34,036 nt of DNA from an uncultured Polaribacter sp. (GTDB lineage: Bacteria > Bacteroidota > Bacteroidia > Flavobacteriales > Flavobacteriaceae): the NCBI RefSeq assembly GCF_947497695.1, contig NZ_CANMHM010000020.1:1-34036 (forward strand), read 5' to 3'. Of the stretch, positions 17,544 through 26,094 are shown in pieces. The notes beneath the pieces are model-generated. The model saw only the letters and a program-made list of their open reading frames with translations, was not told where the DNA came from and did no database searches. Each line of letters begins with the position of its first letter. Positions within the stretch are counted from its first letter, which is position 1. A program made the translations under genes and the position numbers.

Positions 17544-17939
17544 TTGAAAAACGTTTTTACATTAACAATCACAGTTTCATCCGAAGAAATAGACACTTTA
17601 CAACACGTAAATAATTTGGTTTATGTAAAATGGATGGATAAAATAGCAACTACTCATTGGGCATATTTGACTAAAGATAATCCTTTGCCACAATATGTTT
17701 GGGTGGTAATGAGGCATGAAATTGATTATTTAAAACAGGCAGTTTTAGGAGATGAAATAACAGTAAAAACTTGGGTTGGAGAGACTAGAGGCATCACTTC
17801 TGTACGTTTTATGGAGTTTTATAAAGACGATGTTTTACTGGTAAAAGCTAAAACAATTTGGGCAATGTTAGATTCACAAACCTACAAGCCAGCAAGAATT
17901 AGAGAAAATGTATTAAAAGTTTTACAAACTGAAAAATGA
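17544..17939 (+). CDS. acyl-CoA thioesterase, 4HBT hotdog family
   Basis: A small hotdog-fold thioesterase of 131 residues. The family signature is EEIDTLQHVNNLVYVKWMDK, with the conserved Asp and the HVNN turn near the N-terminus of the central helix, followed by VMRHEIDYLKQAVLGDEI and the strands RGITSVRFMEFY and LLVKAKTIWAMLD. Members hydrolyse acyl-CoA or 4-hydroxybenzoyl-CoA-type thioesters as tetramers; the chain specificity is unknown. No ATG precedes the conserved core. The TTG at 17544 gives M-K-N-V-F-T-L, the length usual for flavobacterial homologues, and lies just after a -7 element. Divergent from the MATE gene. Confidence 0.84.
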   Translation: MKNVFTLTITVSSEEIDTLQHVNNLVYVKWMDKIATTHWAYLTKDNPLPQYVWVVMRHEIDYLKQAVLGDEITVKTWVGETRGITSVRFMEFYKDDVLLVKAKTIWAMLDSQTYKPARIRENVLKVLQTEK

Positions 17940-18054
17940 TTTTTTACGATCTTACCAAAATACTAAATTTCCTTTCTTAATTTTTAAAATGTAATATAAT
18001 AATTAGGGTCTTTTTTTTAATTCGTGCAAATTCGTGTAATTACTGTCTATAAAT

Positions 18055-18062
18055 TATCTTTG
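18055..18062 (+). promoter_or_regulatory. -7 promoter element (TATCTTTG) of the helicase gene
   Basis: TATCTTTG followed by CA, 19 nt before the ATG at 18081, a full match to TAnnTTTG. A decayed AATTCGTGCAAATTCGTG repeat lies just upstream (18019-18038). Confidence 0.6.
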
Positions 18063-18080
18063 CACAAAATTTAGATAAAA

Positions 18081-19202
18081 ATGTCAACTTTTTCTTCCTT
18101 AGGTATTACCAAAGAATATATACAAGCAATTAAAGAATTAGGAATTTCTACACCTTCAGAAATTCAAGAAAAAGCAATTCCTATTTTATTAGGTGCTGCA
18201 ACAGATTTTATTGGTTTGGCTCAAACTGGTACTGGTAAAACAGCTGCTTTTGGTTTGCCTGTTTTAAAACATATTGATGTGAAATCAGACAATATACAAG
18301 CGTTAATTTTATCGCCAACAAGAGAATTGGTGCAGCAAATTAAAAAGCAATTATTTAAGTTTACTAAGTTTAGTGAGAATAAAATTTTTGTAGAAGCTGT
18401 TTTTGGTGGAGAAAAAATTGACAGACAAATGAACAATTTAAAGAGAACAACACATATTGTTGTGGCAACTCCAGGAAGGTTGATCGATTTAATTGAAAGA
18501 GGCAGCATAGACATCAGTCATGTAAAAACAGTTGTTTTAGATGAAGCTGATGAAATGCTAAGTATGGGTTTTAAACAAGATTTAAATAGAATTTTAAAAT
18601 TTACAACTAAATCTGATAGAAAAACATGGTTGTTTTCTGCAACTATGCCAGAAGAAATAAAAAGGATTGTAAAAACCTATATGGATGCTAATGCACCAAG
18701 AGTTGAAATTAATAGAAGCTCTTTGGTAAATGCTAATATTCGTCATCATTTTGCAAAAACTACTTTAAAAGAAAAAGCACTTGATATTGTTTCTTTTTTA
18801 GAAAAACGACAAGATCAAAGAGGAATTATTTTTTGTAGAACAAAAGCAGGAGCTCAAAATTTAGCCACTTTTTTAATTGAAGAAGGTTTTTCTGCAGGTG
18901 CATTAGAAGGAGATATGCAACAAAAAGAACGTGATAAAGTTATGCGTGCTTTTAAGAAAGAGAATTTACAATATTTGGTTTCTACTGATGTTTCTGCACG
19001 TGGAATTGATGTTAGTGGGTTAGAATTTGTAATTCATCATCAATTGCCAGAACAATTAGAATACTACACACATAGAAGTGGTAGAACTGCAAGAGCAGGT
19101 AAAACGGGTGTTTCTATTGCCTTTATTTTGCCATCAGAAATTACAAGAATTCATGAAATTCAGAAAGAATTGAATATTAAATTTTCTGAAGTTACTGTTT
19201 AA
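18081..19202 (+). CDS. DEAD-box ATP-dependent RNA helicase
   Basis: A 373-residue helicase core. In order: the Q motif region (LGISTPSEIQEKAIP), motif I AQTGTGKT (47-54), PTRELV, TPGR, motif II DEAD (154-157), motif III SAT, then the second RecA domain with GIIFCRTK, STDVSARGID and the HRSGRTARAGKTG motif VI. It unwinds short RNA duplexes, in ribosome assembly or RNA decay. The protein stops soon after motif VI and has no basic C-terminal extension, so it is a minimal member. Flavobacteria often carry several RhlE/DeaD-like copies, so I give no gene symbol. Followed 43 nt later by the TRIC gene on the same strand. Confidence 0.95.
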   Translation: MSTFSSLGITKEYIQAIKELGISTPSEIQEKAIPILLGAATDFIGLAQTGTGKTAAFGLPVLKHIDVKSDNIQALILSPTRELVQQIKKQLFKFTKFSENKIFVEAVFGGEKIDRQMNNLKRTTHIVVATPGRLIDLIERGSIDISHVKTVVLDEADEMLSMGFKQDLNRILKFTTKSDRKTWLFSATMPEEIKRIVKTYMDANAPRVEINRSSLVNANIRHHFAKTTLKEKALDIVSFLEKRQDQRGIIFCRTKAGAQNLATFLIEEGFSAGALEGDMQQKERDKVMRAFKKENLQYLVSTDVSARGIDVSGLEFVIHHQLPEQLEYYTHRSGRTARAGKTGVSIAFILPSEITRIHEIQKELNIKFSEVTV

Positions 19203-19245
19203 AAATCATCATAAACATTTTATGAAGTACTTAAATTTAGTGTAA

Positions 19246-19872
19246 ATGGATTTTATTTATGTAATAGGAATATTGGGTACTTTTGCTTTTGCAATTAGTG
19301 GTGCTTTAGTAGCTTCTGATAAAAATTTTGATGTTTTTGGTGTGCTCATTATAGCATTTGTAACTTCAGTTGGAGGAGGAATGTTACGTGATATTTTAAT
19401 CAATGCACACCCAATAATTTGGATTGAAGACCTCAATTATTTATATACAATTATTATTGCAGTGGTTTTTACTTTTTTATTTAAAAGTAAAATTGCACAC
19501 TTAAGTAAAACCATGTTTTTGTTTGATACTGTTGGTATTGGTGTTTTTACATTATTAGGTTTAGAAAAAGGATTATCATTTAATTTACATCCAATTATTG
19601 CCTTAATTATGGGAATGATTTCTGCAGTTTTTGGTGGTGTTTTACGTGATGTTTTAACAAATCAGATTCCTTTAATTTTTCAGAAAGAAATTTATGCATC
19701 TGCTTGTTTAGCTGGTGGAGTTTCGTATTTAATTTTGAATCTTTTTAACATTCCAGAAAATATTGTTTTTATAATTTCTGCTTCTGTAATTGTTTTGATT
19801 AGAGTAATTGCTGTGAGGTTTAATTTAGAATTACCAAAAATTAAAAATGATTTATTTACTAAAACTAAATAA
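19246..19872 (+). CDS. TRIC-family cation channel (UPF0126, YicG-like)
   Basis: A 208-residue membrane protein with about seven hydrophobic segments and two internal repeats, each carrying the family motif: GTFAFAISGALVA with SVGGGMLRDILIN in the first half, and GIGVFTLLGLEKGL with AVFGGVLRDVLTN in the second. This is the prokaryotic trimeric intracellular cation channel family, which forms K+-permeable trimers; the physiological role in bacteria is poorly defined. Its stop overlaps the start of the MaoC gene by one base (TAATG), so the two are translationally coupled. Confidence 0.9.
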   Translation: MDFIYVIGILGTFAFAISGALVASDKNFDVFGVLIIAFVTSVGGGMLRDILINAHPIIWIEDLNYLYTIIIAVVFTFLFKSKIAHLSKTMFLFDTVGIGVFTLLGLEKGLSFNLHPIIALIMGMISAVFGGVLRDVLTNQIPLIFQKEIYASACLAGGVSYLILNLFNIPENIVFIISASVIVLIRVIAVRFNLELPKIKNDLFTKTK

Positions 19873-20336
19873 TGAAGCCATTAGAATTTACAAATTTCGA
19901 AGATTTTAAAATAGCAAAAGGGCAACAATTACCTGTTGGAAATTGGTACACAGTTACCCAACAAATGATCAACGATTTTGCAAATGCTACTTTAGATAAA
20001 CAATGGATTCATGTTGATGAAAAAAGGGCAGAGCAGGAGTCTCCTTTTAAAAGTACAATTGCTCATGGTTTTATGTCTGTTGCCTTGATTTCTAAACTAT
20101 TAGAAGCTTCTTTTTCGATAAAAAGTGTAAAATTGGGACTGAATTACGGATTGAATAAAGTCCGTTTTCCAAATGCTGTGCCTGTAAACAGTCAATTAAG
20201 AATGCATGCTGTTGTAAAAGAGATTGAAGAAATTGCAAATAACGGAATTAAGGTCACTTTTAATTGTACTATAGAAATTAAAGGACAAGAAAAACCAGCT
20301 TGTGTAGCAGAGTTTATTGCTGCATTTTTTGAGTAG
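19872..20336 (+). CDS. MaoC family hydratase, (R)-specific enoyl-CoA hydratase-like
   Basis: A 154-residue hotdog protein with the hydratase 2 motif: D42 and H47 in DKQWIHVDEKRA, followed by SPFKSTIAHGFMSVALIS. These Asp and His residues match the catalytic pair of (R)-specific enoyl-CoA hydratases, which add water to trans-2-enoyl-CoA. The remainder, LGLNYGLNKVRFPNAVPVNSQ, also fits. The start codon overlaps the preceding channel gene by one base. A role in fatty-acid or hydroxyacyl metabolism is likely; the exact substrate is unknown. Confidence 0.9.
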   Translation: MKPLEFTNFEDFKIAKGQQLPVGNWYTVTQQMINDFANATLDKQWIHVDEKRAEQESPFKSTIAHGFMSVALISKLLEASFSIKSVKLGLNYGLNKVRFPNAVPVNSQLRMHAVVKEIEEIANNGIKVTFNCTIEIKGQEKPACVAEFIAAFFE

Positions 20337-20422
20337 TACTTCAATATTAAATTTTGATTTAATTCTTAACTACAATTTATAAATCAATCTTATTAGCAAA
20401 AATTAAAGTGATTTTATTTCTT

Positions 20423-20773
20423 TCAGTAGAATCTTTTTTTCAATTCCATTTCTACTTCTACAATCATTAATATACAAACTATTAAAAGAATTGAAAGGCT
20501 TACAAACATATAAAACAAAGAAATAGGTATAAGATTCAACAACCCAAGTAAAGAGCAAATAGCCATACTAAAACCATAAGTAATCATTTTTTTTGAACTA
20601 TATATTTGAGCAAAATCCCAAGTTTCTTGGTTTTTCATTGATTTTGGAGTTCAATACCCATAGAAGCCATTGATTGATTTTGGAGGATATTTTAAAAGAA
20701 TGTATCCAAAAACAACAAACATCAAACCACATAATGCTAAAATTATAAAAAAAGGATTTTGAAAATTAAGCAT
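20423..20773 (-). pseudogene. SdpI family membrane protein gene interrupted by one in-frame TGA
   Basis: Read from ATG 20773, the frame gives a hydrophobic helix, then KYPPKSINGFYGY, then TGA at 20653-20651 (codon 41), and continues in the same frame as TPKSMKNQETWDFAQIY and two more hydrophobic helices to a stop at 20423 (117 codons). In SdpI-family proteins (PF13630) the region reads INxxYGYRTxxSMxNxxxW, so the stop replaces the conserved arginine, a single-base change from CGA or AGA. No other disruption is visible. The gene lies 14 nt after the TolC-like gene on the same strand, so it belongs to that operon. SdpI itself is the immunity protein against the SdpC toxin of Bacillus. An internal ATG at 20638 could still produce a 71-residue two-helix fragment. 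A sequencing error is the main alternative. Confidence 0.85.
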
Positions 20774-20787
20774 ATTGAAAAGTATAA

Positions 20788-22188
20788 TTATTCAGTAATA
20801 GAAATTACAGCTGCTTTAAATAATTTTGCCTTAGTTTTAAAGAAATTATTTTCTAGATCGATGGCCTTTAATTTAGAATCTATTAGTTTTACTTCTCTAT
20901 AATTTACTAAAAATAAAGAACTTTCTCCCAGAAAAAACTTACGATCTTCTGCTTTTAAAAGAGTTTCATAATCTCTAACAATAGTTACTGTTAAATCGTT
21001 TTGTGTTCTATAAGAAGTTAATTCTTGTTGTATGGCATTTACTTTATTTTTAATAGTAACCCTTGCAACTTCATTTTCTAATGCTACGTCTTGTAACTTA
21101 ATTTTAGCTAATTTTAAATCTCCTCTTTCTTTTCTTAAAAAAAGGGGTACTTTAAAGTTGATTCCGCCTTTGTAATTTTGCTGATTTAGTGTGTTTAGTT
21201 GATTGGCGTTTTCAGTTAAAAAATTATATTGAACATCTAATTGAGGTAGCAAGTTGTTTCTTTTTAATCTTCTATCAACATCTAAACTTTTTATTTTAAA
21301 TTCTAAAGATCTTATTTTTGGATGATTATCAATATCAAAATTTTCATTATTAAACAACGCAATATTAAAAGTTGCATCTATAGAATTAAAGGTATCAACA
21401 TCAGGTATAATAGATTCTTGTAATTCTACAGGTGTATTATCATTCAGCCATAAAAAGTTAGATAATTCTAGAGAAGATTTTACCAGTTTAATACGTGCTT
21501 TTTCTAAACTTAATTTTCTGCTATTTAATGTAATGATTGCTTCTGTAGTATCTATTGCTGGTTTTTCTCCTTGTACAAAGGCACGCTTTGTAGCTTTAAA
21601 ACGTACCTCTGCATTTTTTAAAAATGCTTCAAATACTTTTTTTTCATTAAATGTTTTTAACCAATTAAAATAAGATAAAGAGGCATCGTATAAAATTTGG
21701 TTTACAAGAATTTGTTGGTCTTCTTGGGTTTGGTTTAAAAAGAATTTTGCTTGTTTTAAAGAAGCCATTCTTTTGTTCATTAAAAAACCTTTTAATAATG
21801 ATGCAGAAACACCTGCACTATATAAACCATCTAAAGGTACATTGTTTTCTGGGTTTAGAAAAAGTCCGTCGTTTTGTTCAAAATTTCCTTTAAACTCTAA
21901 ACCATACCAAGTTGGTATTTTAAAAGCACCATTTAATTGATTGTAATATTCTTTTTCTTTAAACTCTTTTTTATCAAAATCAACCTCAATTTTAGGGTCA
22001 AAAGCACCTCTTGCTTTTAATAATTTAGCTTCACTGGCATTGATTACTAAATTTGCTTGTTTTACAATTGGATGGTAGTTTTTTACATATCCTAAATATT
22101 CAGATAAAGTCATTACAGAGGTAATGTTATCTTGAGCATAAAGATTGGTAATCATTACCAAAAACATTAATAAAATATATTTTTTCAT
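20788..22188 (-). CDS. TolC family outer membrane efflux protein
   Basis: A 466-residue outer-membrane factor. Signal peptide at residues 1-18 (KKYILLMFLVMITNLYA, cleavage before QDN). The mature part has the TolC/OEP pattern: long amphipathic helices with LSEYLGYVKNYHPIVKQANL at the start, GAFDPKIEVDFD strands, an internal repeat, and LKRNNLLPQLDVQYNF at the start of the second half. As a trimer it forms the channel through the outer membrane that joins the adaptor encoded upstream. It is the fourth gene of the TetR-ABC-HlyD-TolC operon, 77 nt after the adaptor stop. Confidence 0.88.
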   Translation of the reverse strand: MKKYILLMFLVMITNLYAQDNITSVMTLSEYLGYVKNYHPIVKQANLVINASEAKLLKARGAFDPKIEVDFDKKEFKEKEYYNQLNGAFKIPTWYGLEFKGNFEQNDGLFLNPENNVPLDGLYSAGVSASLLKGFLMNKRMASLKQAKFFLNQTQEDQQILVNQILYDASLSYFNWLKTFNEKKVFEAFLKNAEVRFKATKRAFVQGEKPAIDTTEAIITLNSRKLSLEKARIKLVKSSLELSNFLWLNDNTPVELQESIIPDVDTFNSIDATFNIALFNNENFDIDNHPKIRSLEFKIKSLDVDRRLKRNNLLPQLDVQYNFLTENANQLNTLNQQNYKGGINFKVPLFLRKERGDLKLAKIKLQDVALENEVARVTIKNKVNAIQQELTSYRTQNDLTVTIVRDYETLLKAEDRKFFLGESSLFLVNYREVKLIDSKLKAIDLENNFFKTKAKLFKAAVISITE

Positions 22189-22265
22189 AATTAATTAGTA
22201 TCTCAAATCAGGTTTTTAAACACAAACAGTATTTAAATGTTTTATAGACATTGCCTTTGAAACTT

Positions 22266-23627
22266 CTATTTTTTTGCTTCTTTTTCACCTTTCTTTCCAT
22301 TATTTTGTGGCTGGTAATAGTTAGGAGGGAAGCTATTTAATTGTCTCCAAAGTTCAAACCAAATTGGCACATCTTCTAGCAAAGCAATAGTTCTAGCACC
22401 AGAACCAGCTCTAATTTCTGAAGGCCATTCATGATCTGTTTCATCAGGAGAAAGTAAAATTCGGTATTTTCCATTATCACTAATAAATCTTTCTATGGCA
22501 ACAACTTTTGCACCATAAGTACCATAAGAAACATTGGGCCAACCACTAAAAACAATTGCAGGCCAACCATCAAACTCTACACGTACTTTTTCATTAAAAT
22601 GTATCAAAGGTAAATCTATAGGTCTTACATAAGTTTCTACAGCTAAATCTATTTGCGCAGGCATAATGCTAACCAATTGTTCACCCTCTTTAAATGTTTC
22701 TCCTAAACCACCTTTTAAAGCTTTATTGATATAACCATTTTGTGGAGCAGTTACAAACAGCAGGCTATTTCTAATTCTATAATTACTGTTAGAGTTTTCT
22801 AGTTTGGATACTTCTACTTGTGCATTTAAACCACTAGATTCTGCTTTAAATTGGTCACTTTGTGCTTTTGATATTTTATCTGCATAAGTAGCATTTACTC
22901 TAGATATTTCTGCTTTTGCATTTAAAATATTGTTTTTTGCAGCGAGTAAATTATTTTCTTGCTCTATTAATTTAGCTTGTGTTTCTTGTAGTTTTAAACG
23001 TTTTTCTTCTACATCTTTAAGTGCCATAATGCCTTCGTTTTCTAACATTTCTGTTCGATTAAATTGCCTTTCTGCAATTCTAAGATTCGTTTTGGCTGCT
23101 TCAAATTTTATACTATCACTTTGTACTTTTAATTTCGATTGTAAAAGTTTATTTCGTGCAATCTCTAATTTTAAGACACGATCTTGTTTTAATGCAATAA
23201 TTCGGCTACCCAAAGCATTTACTGTAAATTGATAAGCATTTACAGAAGAAGTTTTTGCACTAATTTGATCGTTAGTTCTTTCAATCAACTGATCGTCAAA
23301 ATATTCACTTTTTACTTCAGAAATTCTTAAAATAGTATCCCCTTTTTTTATATAATCTCCTTCTCTAACATACCATTGCTCAATTCTACCAGGAATTGGA
23401 GATTGTATGGTTTGTGGCCTTTGACCTGGAGTTAAAGTAGTTACTAAGCCATTTCCTGTAATATTTTGTGTCCAAGGTAAAAACAGTGCAATTACAAGCG
23501 TGATTGCAAAAACTTTCAAAAAATTATTAAAATATTTATAATACTCGATATTAAAAACTCTTTTGCCAGAAGCATATTTAGTAATATCGATTTTATTTTG
23601 AAATTCGTTTTTAGATATATTTAACAT
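22266..23627 (-). CDS. HlyD family periplasmic adaptor (membrane fusion protein)
   Basis: A 453-residue protein with a short cytoplasmic N-terminus, one membrane helix (about residues 36-51, FAITLVIALFLPW), then the lipoyl half-motif IQSPIPGRIEQWYVREGDYIKKGD, a long alpha-helical hairpin of coiled coils (about residues 110-290), the second half-motif LFVTAPQNGYINKALKGGLGETFKEGE, and a beta-barrel domain. This is the layout of type I secretion and ABC-export adaptors. It bridges the ABC protein and the outer-membrane channel encoded on either side. The C-terminal tail is rich in Lys and Glu. Its start lies 7 nt after the ABC gene. Confidence 0.9.
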   Translation of the reverse strand: MLNISKNEFQNKIDITKYASGKRVFNIEYYKYFNNFLKVFAITLVIALFLPWTQNITGNGLVTTLTPGQRPQTIQSPIPGRIEQWYVREGDYIKKGDTILRISEVKSEYFDDQLIERTNDQISAKTSSVNAYQFTVNALGSRIIALKQDRVLKLEIARNKLLQSKLKVQSDSIKFEAAKTNLRIAERQFNRTEMLENEGIMALKDVEEKRLKLQETQAKLIEQENNLLAAKNNILNAKAEISRVNATYADKISKAQSDQFKAESSGLNAQVEVSKLENSNSNYRIRNSLLFVTAPQNGYINKALKGGLGETFKEGEQLVSIMPAQIDLAVETYVRPIDLPLIHFNEKVRVEFDGWPAIVFSGWPNVSYGTYGAKVVAIERFISDNGKYRILLSPDETDHEWPSEIRAGSGARTIALLEDVPIWFELWRQLNSFPPNYYQPQNNGKKGEKEAKK

Positions 23628-23634
23628 GCTATTT

Positions 23635-25299
23635 CTAATTTATATTCTTAATTTTACCTTCCTCTAAAGTAACTATTTTACTACATTTTGTTCTCCAGCT
23701 TTTTTTATTACTAACAACAACAAGTGCCCAAGGTCTGGCTTTATCTGTTAAATAATCTATTATTTTTTCTGATTCATCTAAGTTAAATTGATCTAAGGGA
23801 TCTTCTAGAATTAAAAGTTTAGGTTCTTTAATAATTGCTCTTGCTAATATAATTTTTTTAGTAATTGTATAAGACATTTGTTTGCCTTCAGGATACAAAT
23901 CAGTATCTAAACCATTTACTTGCTCTCTTAAAAACTGAGACAATCCGATAGATTTTAAAACATTAAAAATTAATTCGTCTTTAGACTTGTCATTACTAAA
24001 AATAAGGTTTTCTCTTAAGTTTCCTTCAAAAGGTGTTTCTTCTGATAAAGACAAACCTAGTTGAGATCTGTAATGATTTAAATATAAGCTTTTTAAAGAT
24101 AAATTATTAATATAAATATTACCATCATCTGGCTGAATAATTCCTGCAATTAATCTTAATAAGCTCGATTTTCCAGAGCCACTCTCACCTGTAATTAATA
24201 TTCTACTATTGGGTTCTATTTTTAAGGAAAGATTTTTTATGATTGGTAAATATCTATTTTCTACTCGGTAAGAAACCTTTTCTAACTCAAGAGAAAGTCC
24301 GTCTTTAAAAGTAGGACTTTCACCCACTTGAGATTCTAACTCTTTATCTACAACTTGCCCAATTTTTTCTATGGATGTTAACACGTCATAAAAAGATTCT
24401 AAACCAACAATTAGTTTTTCTACAGAAGTTATTACTAATAAAATTACAATTTCTGCGGCTACAAATTGCCCAATATTCATTTGTTGGTTTAAAACTAAAA
24501 TACCTCCAATTAACAGTAAACTAGCAGTAACAATAACTTTAAAACCAATCATTTGTGTAAATTGCAAAATCAATATTTTAAAGTGATTTTCTCTTGCTTG
24601 TAAATATTTATCAACTAAATAATCGTTTTTGGTCATTGCCAAATCCGTTTTTCCAGAGAGTTTAAAGCTTACAATTGCTCTGGCAACTTCTTGTATCCAG
24701 TGTGCAACTTTATATTTTATTTTAGATTCTAATAAGCTGGTTTGTAGACCTTTTTGGATTGTAAATTTAAAAACGATGTATATTAATAATAGCAAAAAGA
24801 CGCCAAAAATTATAAAGAATGGATGATAAAAGGATAATAAAATTAAGGCAAAAATAATTTGTAAAATAGCAGTAGGAACATCAATTAAAATTTTTGATAA
24901 TCCTTTTTGAAAAGTTAGTGTATCAAAAAAACGATTTGCCAATTCTGGTGGATAAAAGTTTCTTAATTCTGTCATTTTTATCTTTGGAAATCGAAAACAA
25001 AGTTCAAAGGCAGCTCTTGTAAAAATACGTTGTTGTATAGTTTCCACAATTCTTAATTGCATTAGTTGCAATCCACCAGAAAAAATAACTCCAATAGTAA
25101 CAAATATTACTAAAATAATCCAAGAAGTAGATACTTGTGCACCCTGTATAAGATTAATAATTGCCTGAATACCAAGAGGTAATGTTAGGGAGATTGCACC
25201 TCCAAAAACGGAGTAATATAAAACTTGAATAATATCTTTTCTTTCAATTTCTAACGCTCTTACAAAACGAAGCCAAGGTGTTAATTCTTTATTTTCCAT
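23635..25299 (-). CDS. ABC transporter permease/ATPase with altered nucleotide-binding motifs
   Basis: A 554-residue fusion of an ABC exporter membrane domain (six helices, about residues 25-310) and a C-terminal ATPase domain. Walker A is intact (GESGSGKS, K377). The other motifs depart from the norm: the Q-loop position is S419 (LSLSEET), the LSGGQ signature is replaced by QMSYT around M475-T478, Walker B reads LLILEDP with E499-D500 instead of DE, and the switch histidine is N531 (VVVSNKK). No N-terminal C39 peptidase, so any substrate is not processed at a double-glycine leader by this protein. With the adaptor and channel it should form a tripartite exporter. The altered motifs suggest slow or degenerate ATP turnover; they may be characteristic of a flavobacterial subfamily. 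Confidence 0.87.
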   Translation of the reverse strand: MENKELTPWLRFVRALEIERKDIIQVLYYSVFGGAISLTLPLGIQAIINLIQGAQVSTSWIILVIFVTIGVIFSGGLQLMQLRIVETIQQRIFTRAAFELCFRFPKIKMTELRNFYPPELANRFFDTLTFQKGLSKILIDVPTAILQIIFALILLSFYHPFFIIFGVFLLLLIYIVFKFTIQKGLQTSLLESKIKYKVAHWIQEVARAIVSFKLSGKTDLAMTKNDYLVDKYLQARENHFKILILQFTQMIGFKVIVTASLLLIGGILVLNQQMNIGQFVAAEIVILLVITSVEKLIVGLESFYDVLTSIEKIGQVVDKELESQVGESPTFKDGLSLELEKVSYRVENRYLPIIKNLSLKIEPNSRILITGESGSGKSSLLRLIAGIIQPDDGNIYINNLSLKSLYLNHYRSQLGLSLSEETPFEGNLRENLIFSNDKSKDELIFNVLKSIGLSQFLREQVNGLDTDLYPEGKQMSYTITKKIILARAIIKEPKLLILEDPLDQFNLDESEKIIDYLTDKARPWALVVVSNKKSWRTKCSKIVTLEEGKIKNIN

Positions 25300-25304
25300 A
25301 ATAA

Positions 25305-25976
25305 TTACTTTATTGTACTTTTAATTAATTGAACGAAAAAATTTGTTGGGGTTTTGCCAGATTCGTAATTAGAAATAGATGGAAAATGCTCTTTTAAATA
25401 ATGTTGGTGTAAACCTCCTTCAATTATGGTACTTGCTAAACTTAAAGCAAAAGGATAGTCACTATTTACAGCAGAAATCATTTCACCAATTCTTGCAATG
25501 ATTCTTTTATATACTTCAAAATAACCTTCTTTATTTTCAATATCAACTTCTTTTGTTAAAAAAGACTTAGAACTTTCATTAACAATAATTTTGTATAAAA
25601 GTACTTCATTTATGTGCGTAAAGTTACTGTCTTCTTTTACCATTCTGGTTACTATTAATACTGCTTTTGCTAGTTTCTCATCTGCATCAGTTATACTATA
25701 TGTTTCTAGTACTAATTGATATTCTAACCAAGCCCAATACCAAGAAGATAAATATAATAGTAATTTGTGTTTGCTTTCAAAATACCTGTAAATAGAACTT
25801 TCATTAGAACAAATTCGAGTTCCTAGTTTTTTAAAAGTAAAACTTTCAAACCCAATGTCATTTATTAGTATAATACTATTTTCTACTATTCGTTTTCCTA
25901 ATTCTGAGGTCTCAGGGTCTTTTATAAATATTTTATCTGGGACTGATATTTTTAAAGCAGACAATAAATTTTTCAT
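25305..25976 (-). CDS. TetR family regulator of the export operon
   Basis: A 223-residue protein. Residues about 30-75 form a TetR helix-turn-helix: IILINDIGFESFTFKKLGTR, then ICSNESSIYRYFESKHKLLL, with SSIYRYF in the recognition helix. An extra 28 or so residues precede the domain. The helical C-terminal part would bind the inducer. It is the first gene of the operon, 5 nt before the ABC gene, and a promoter with an adjoining palindrome lies upstream of it, so autoregulation of the whole operon is likely. Confidence 0.88.
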   Translation of the reverse strand: MKNLLSALKISVPDKIFIKDPETSELGKRIVENSIILINDIGFESFTFKKLGTRICSNESSIYRYFESKHKLLLYLSSWYWAWLEYQLVLETYSITDADEKLAKAVLIVTRMVKEDSNFTHINEVLLYKIIVNESSKSFLTKEVDIENKEGYFEVYKRIIARIGEMISAVNSDYPFALSLASTIIEGGLHQHYLKEHFPSISNYESGKTPTNFFVQLIKSTIK

Positions 25977-25993
25977 ATTAATTGAATTTGTTG

Positions 25994-26014
25994 CAAATAT
26001 AATAGTATTACTAT
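25994..26014 (-). promoter_or_regulatory. promoter and palindromic operator of the export operon
   Basis: On the minus strand TATATTTG (25994-26001) matches the -7 consensus and is followed by a short leader to the ATG at 25976. Immediately upstream is the perfect palindrome ATAGTA-T-TACTAT (26002-26014 on the plus strand), placed between the -7 and -33 regions, where a bound TetR dimer would block RNA polymerase. Confidence 0.6.
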
Positions 26015-26094
26015 CAAATACTAGTGGTTTTTAGTTTTTTTGATTTTTTTAACATCTACAGTAATAGAAATAATAATATTTCCTGAATAATTTG

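Noticed and set aside
17150..17614. 154-residue plus-strand open frame overlapping the MATE gene
   Set aside because: It is antisense to the strongly conserved MATE transporter and overlaps the thioesterase start in another frame.
23635..25299. Bacteriocin-type ABC exporter with C39 peptidase domain
   Set aside because: The protein begins almost directly with the membrane domain and has no Cys-His peptidase motif at its N-terminus.
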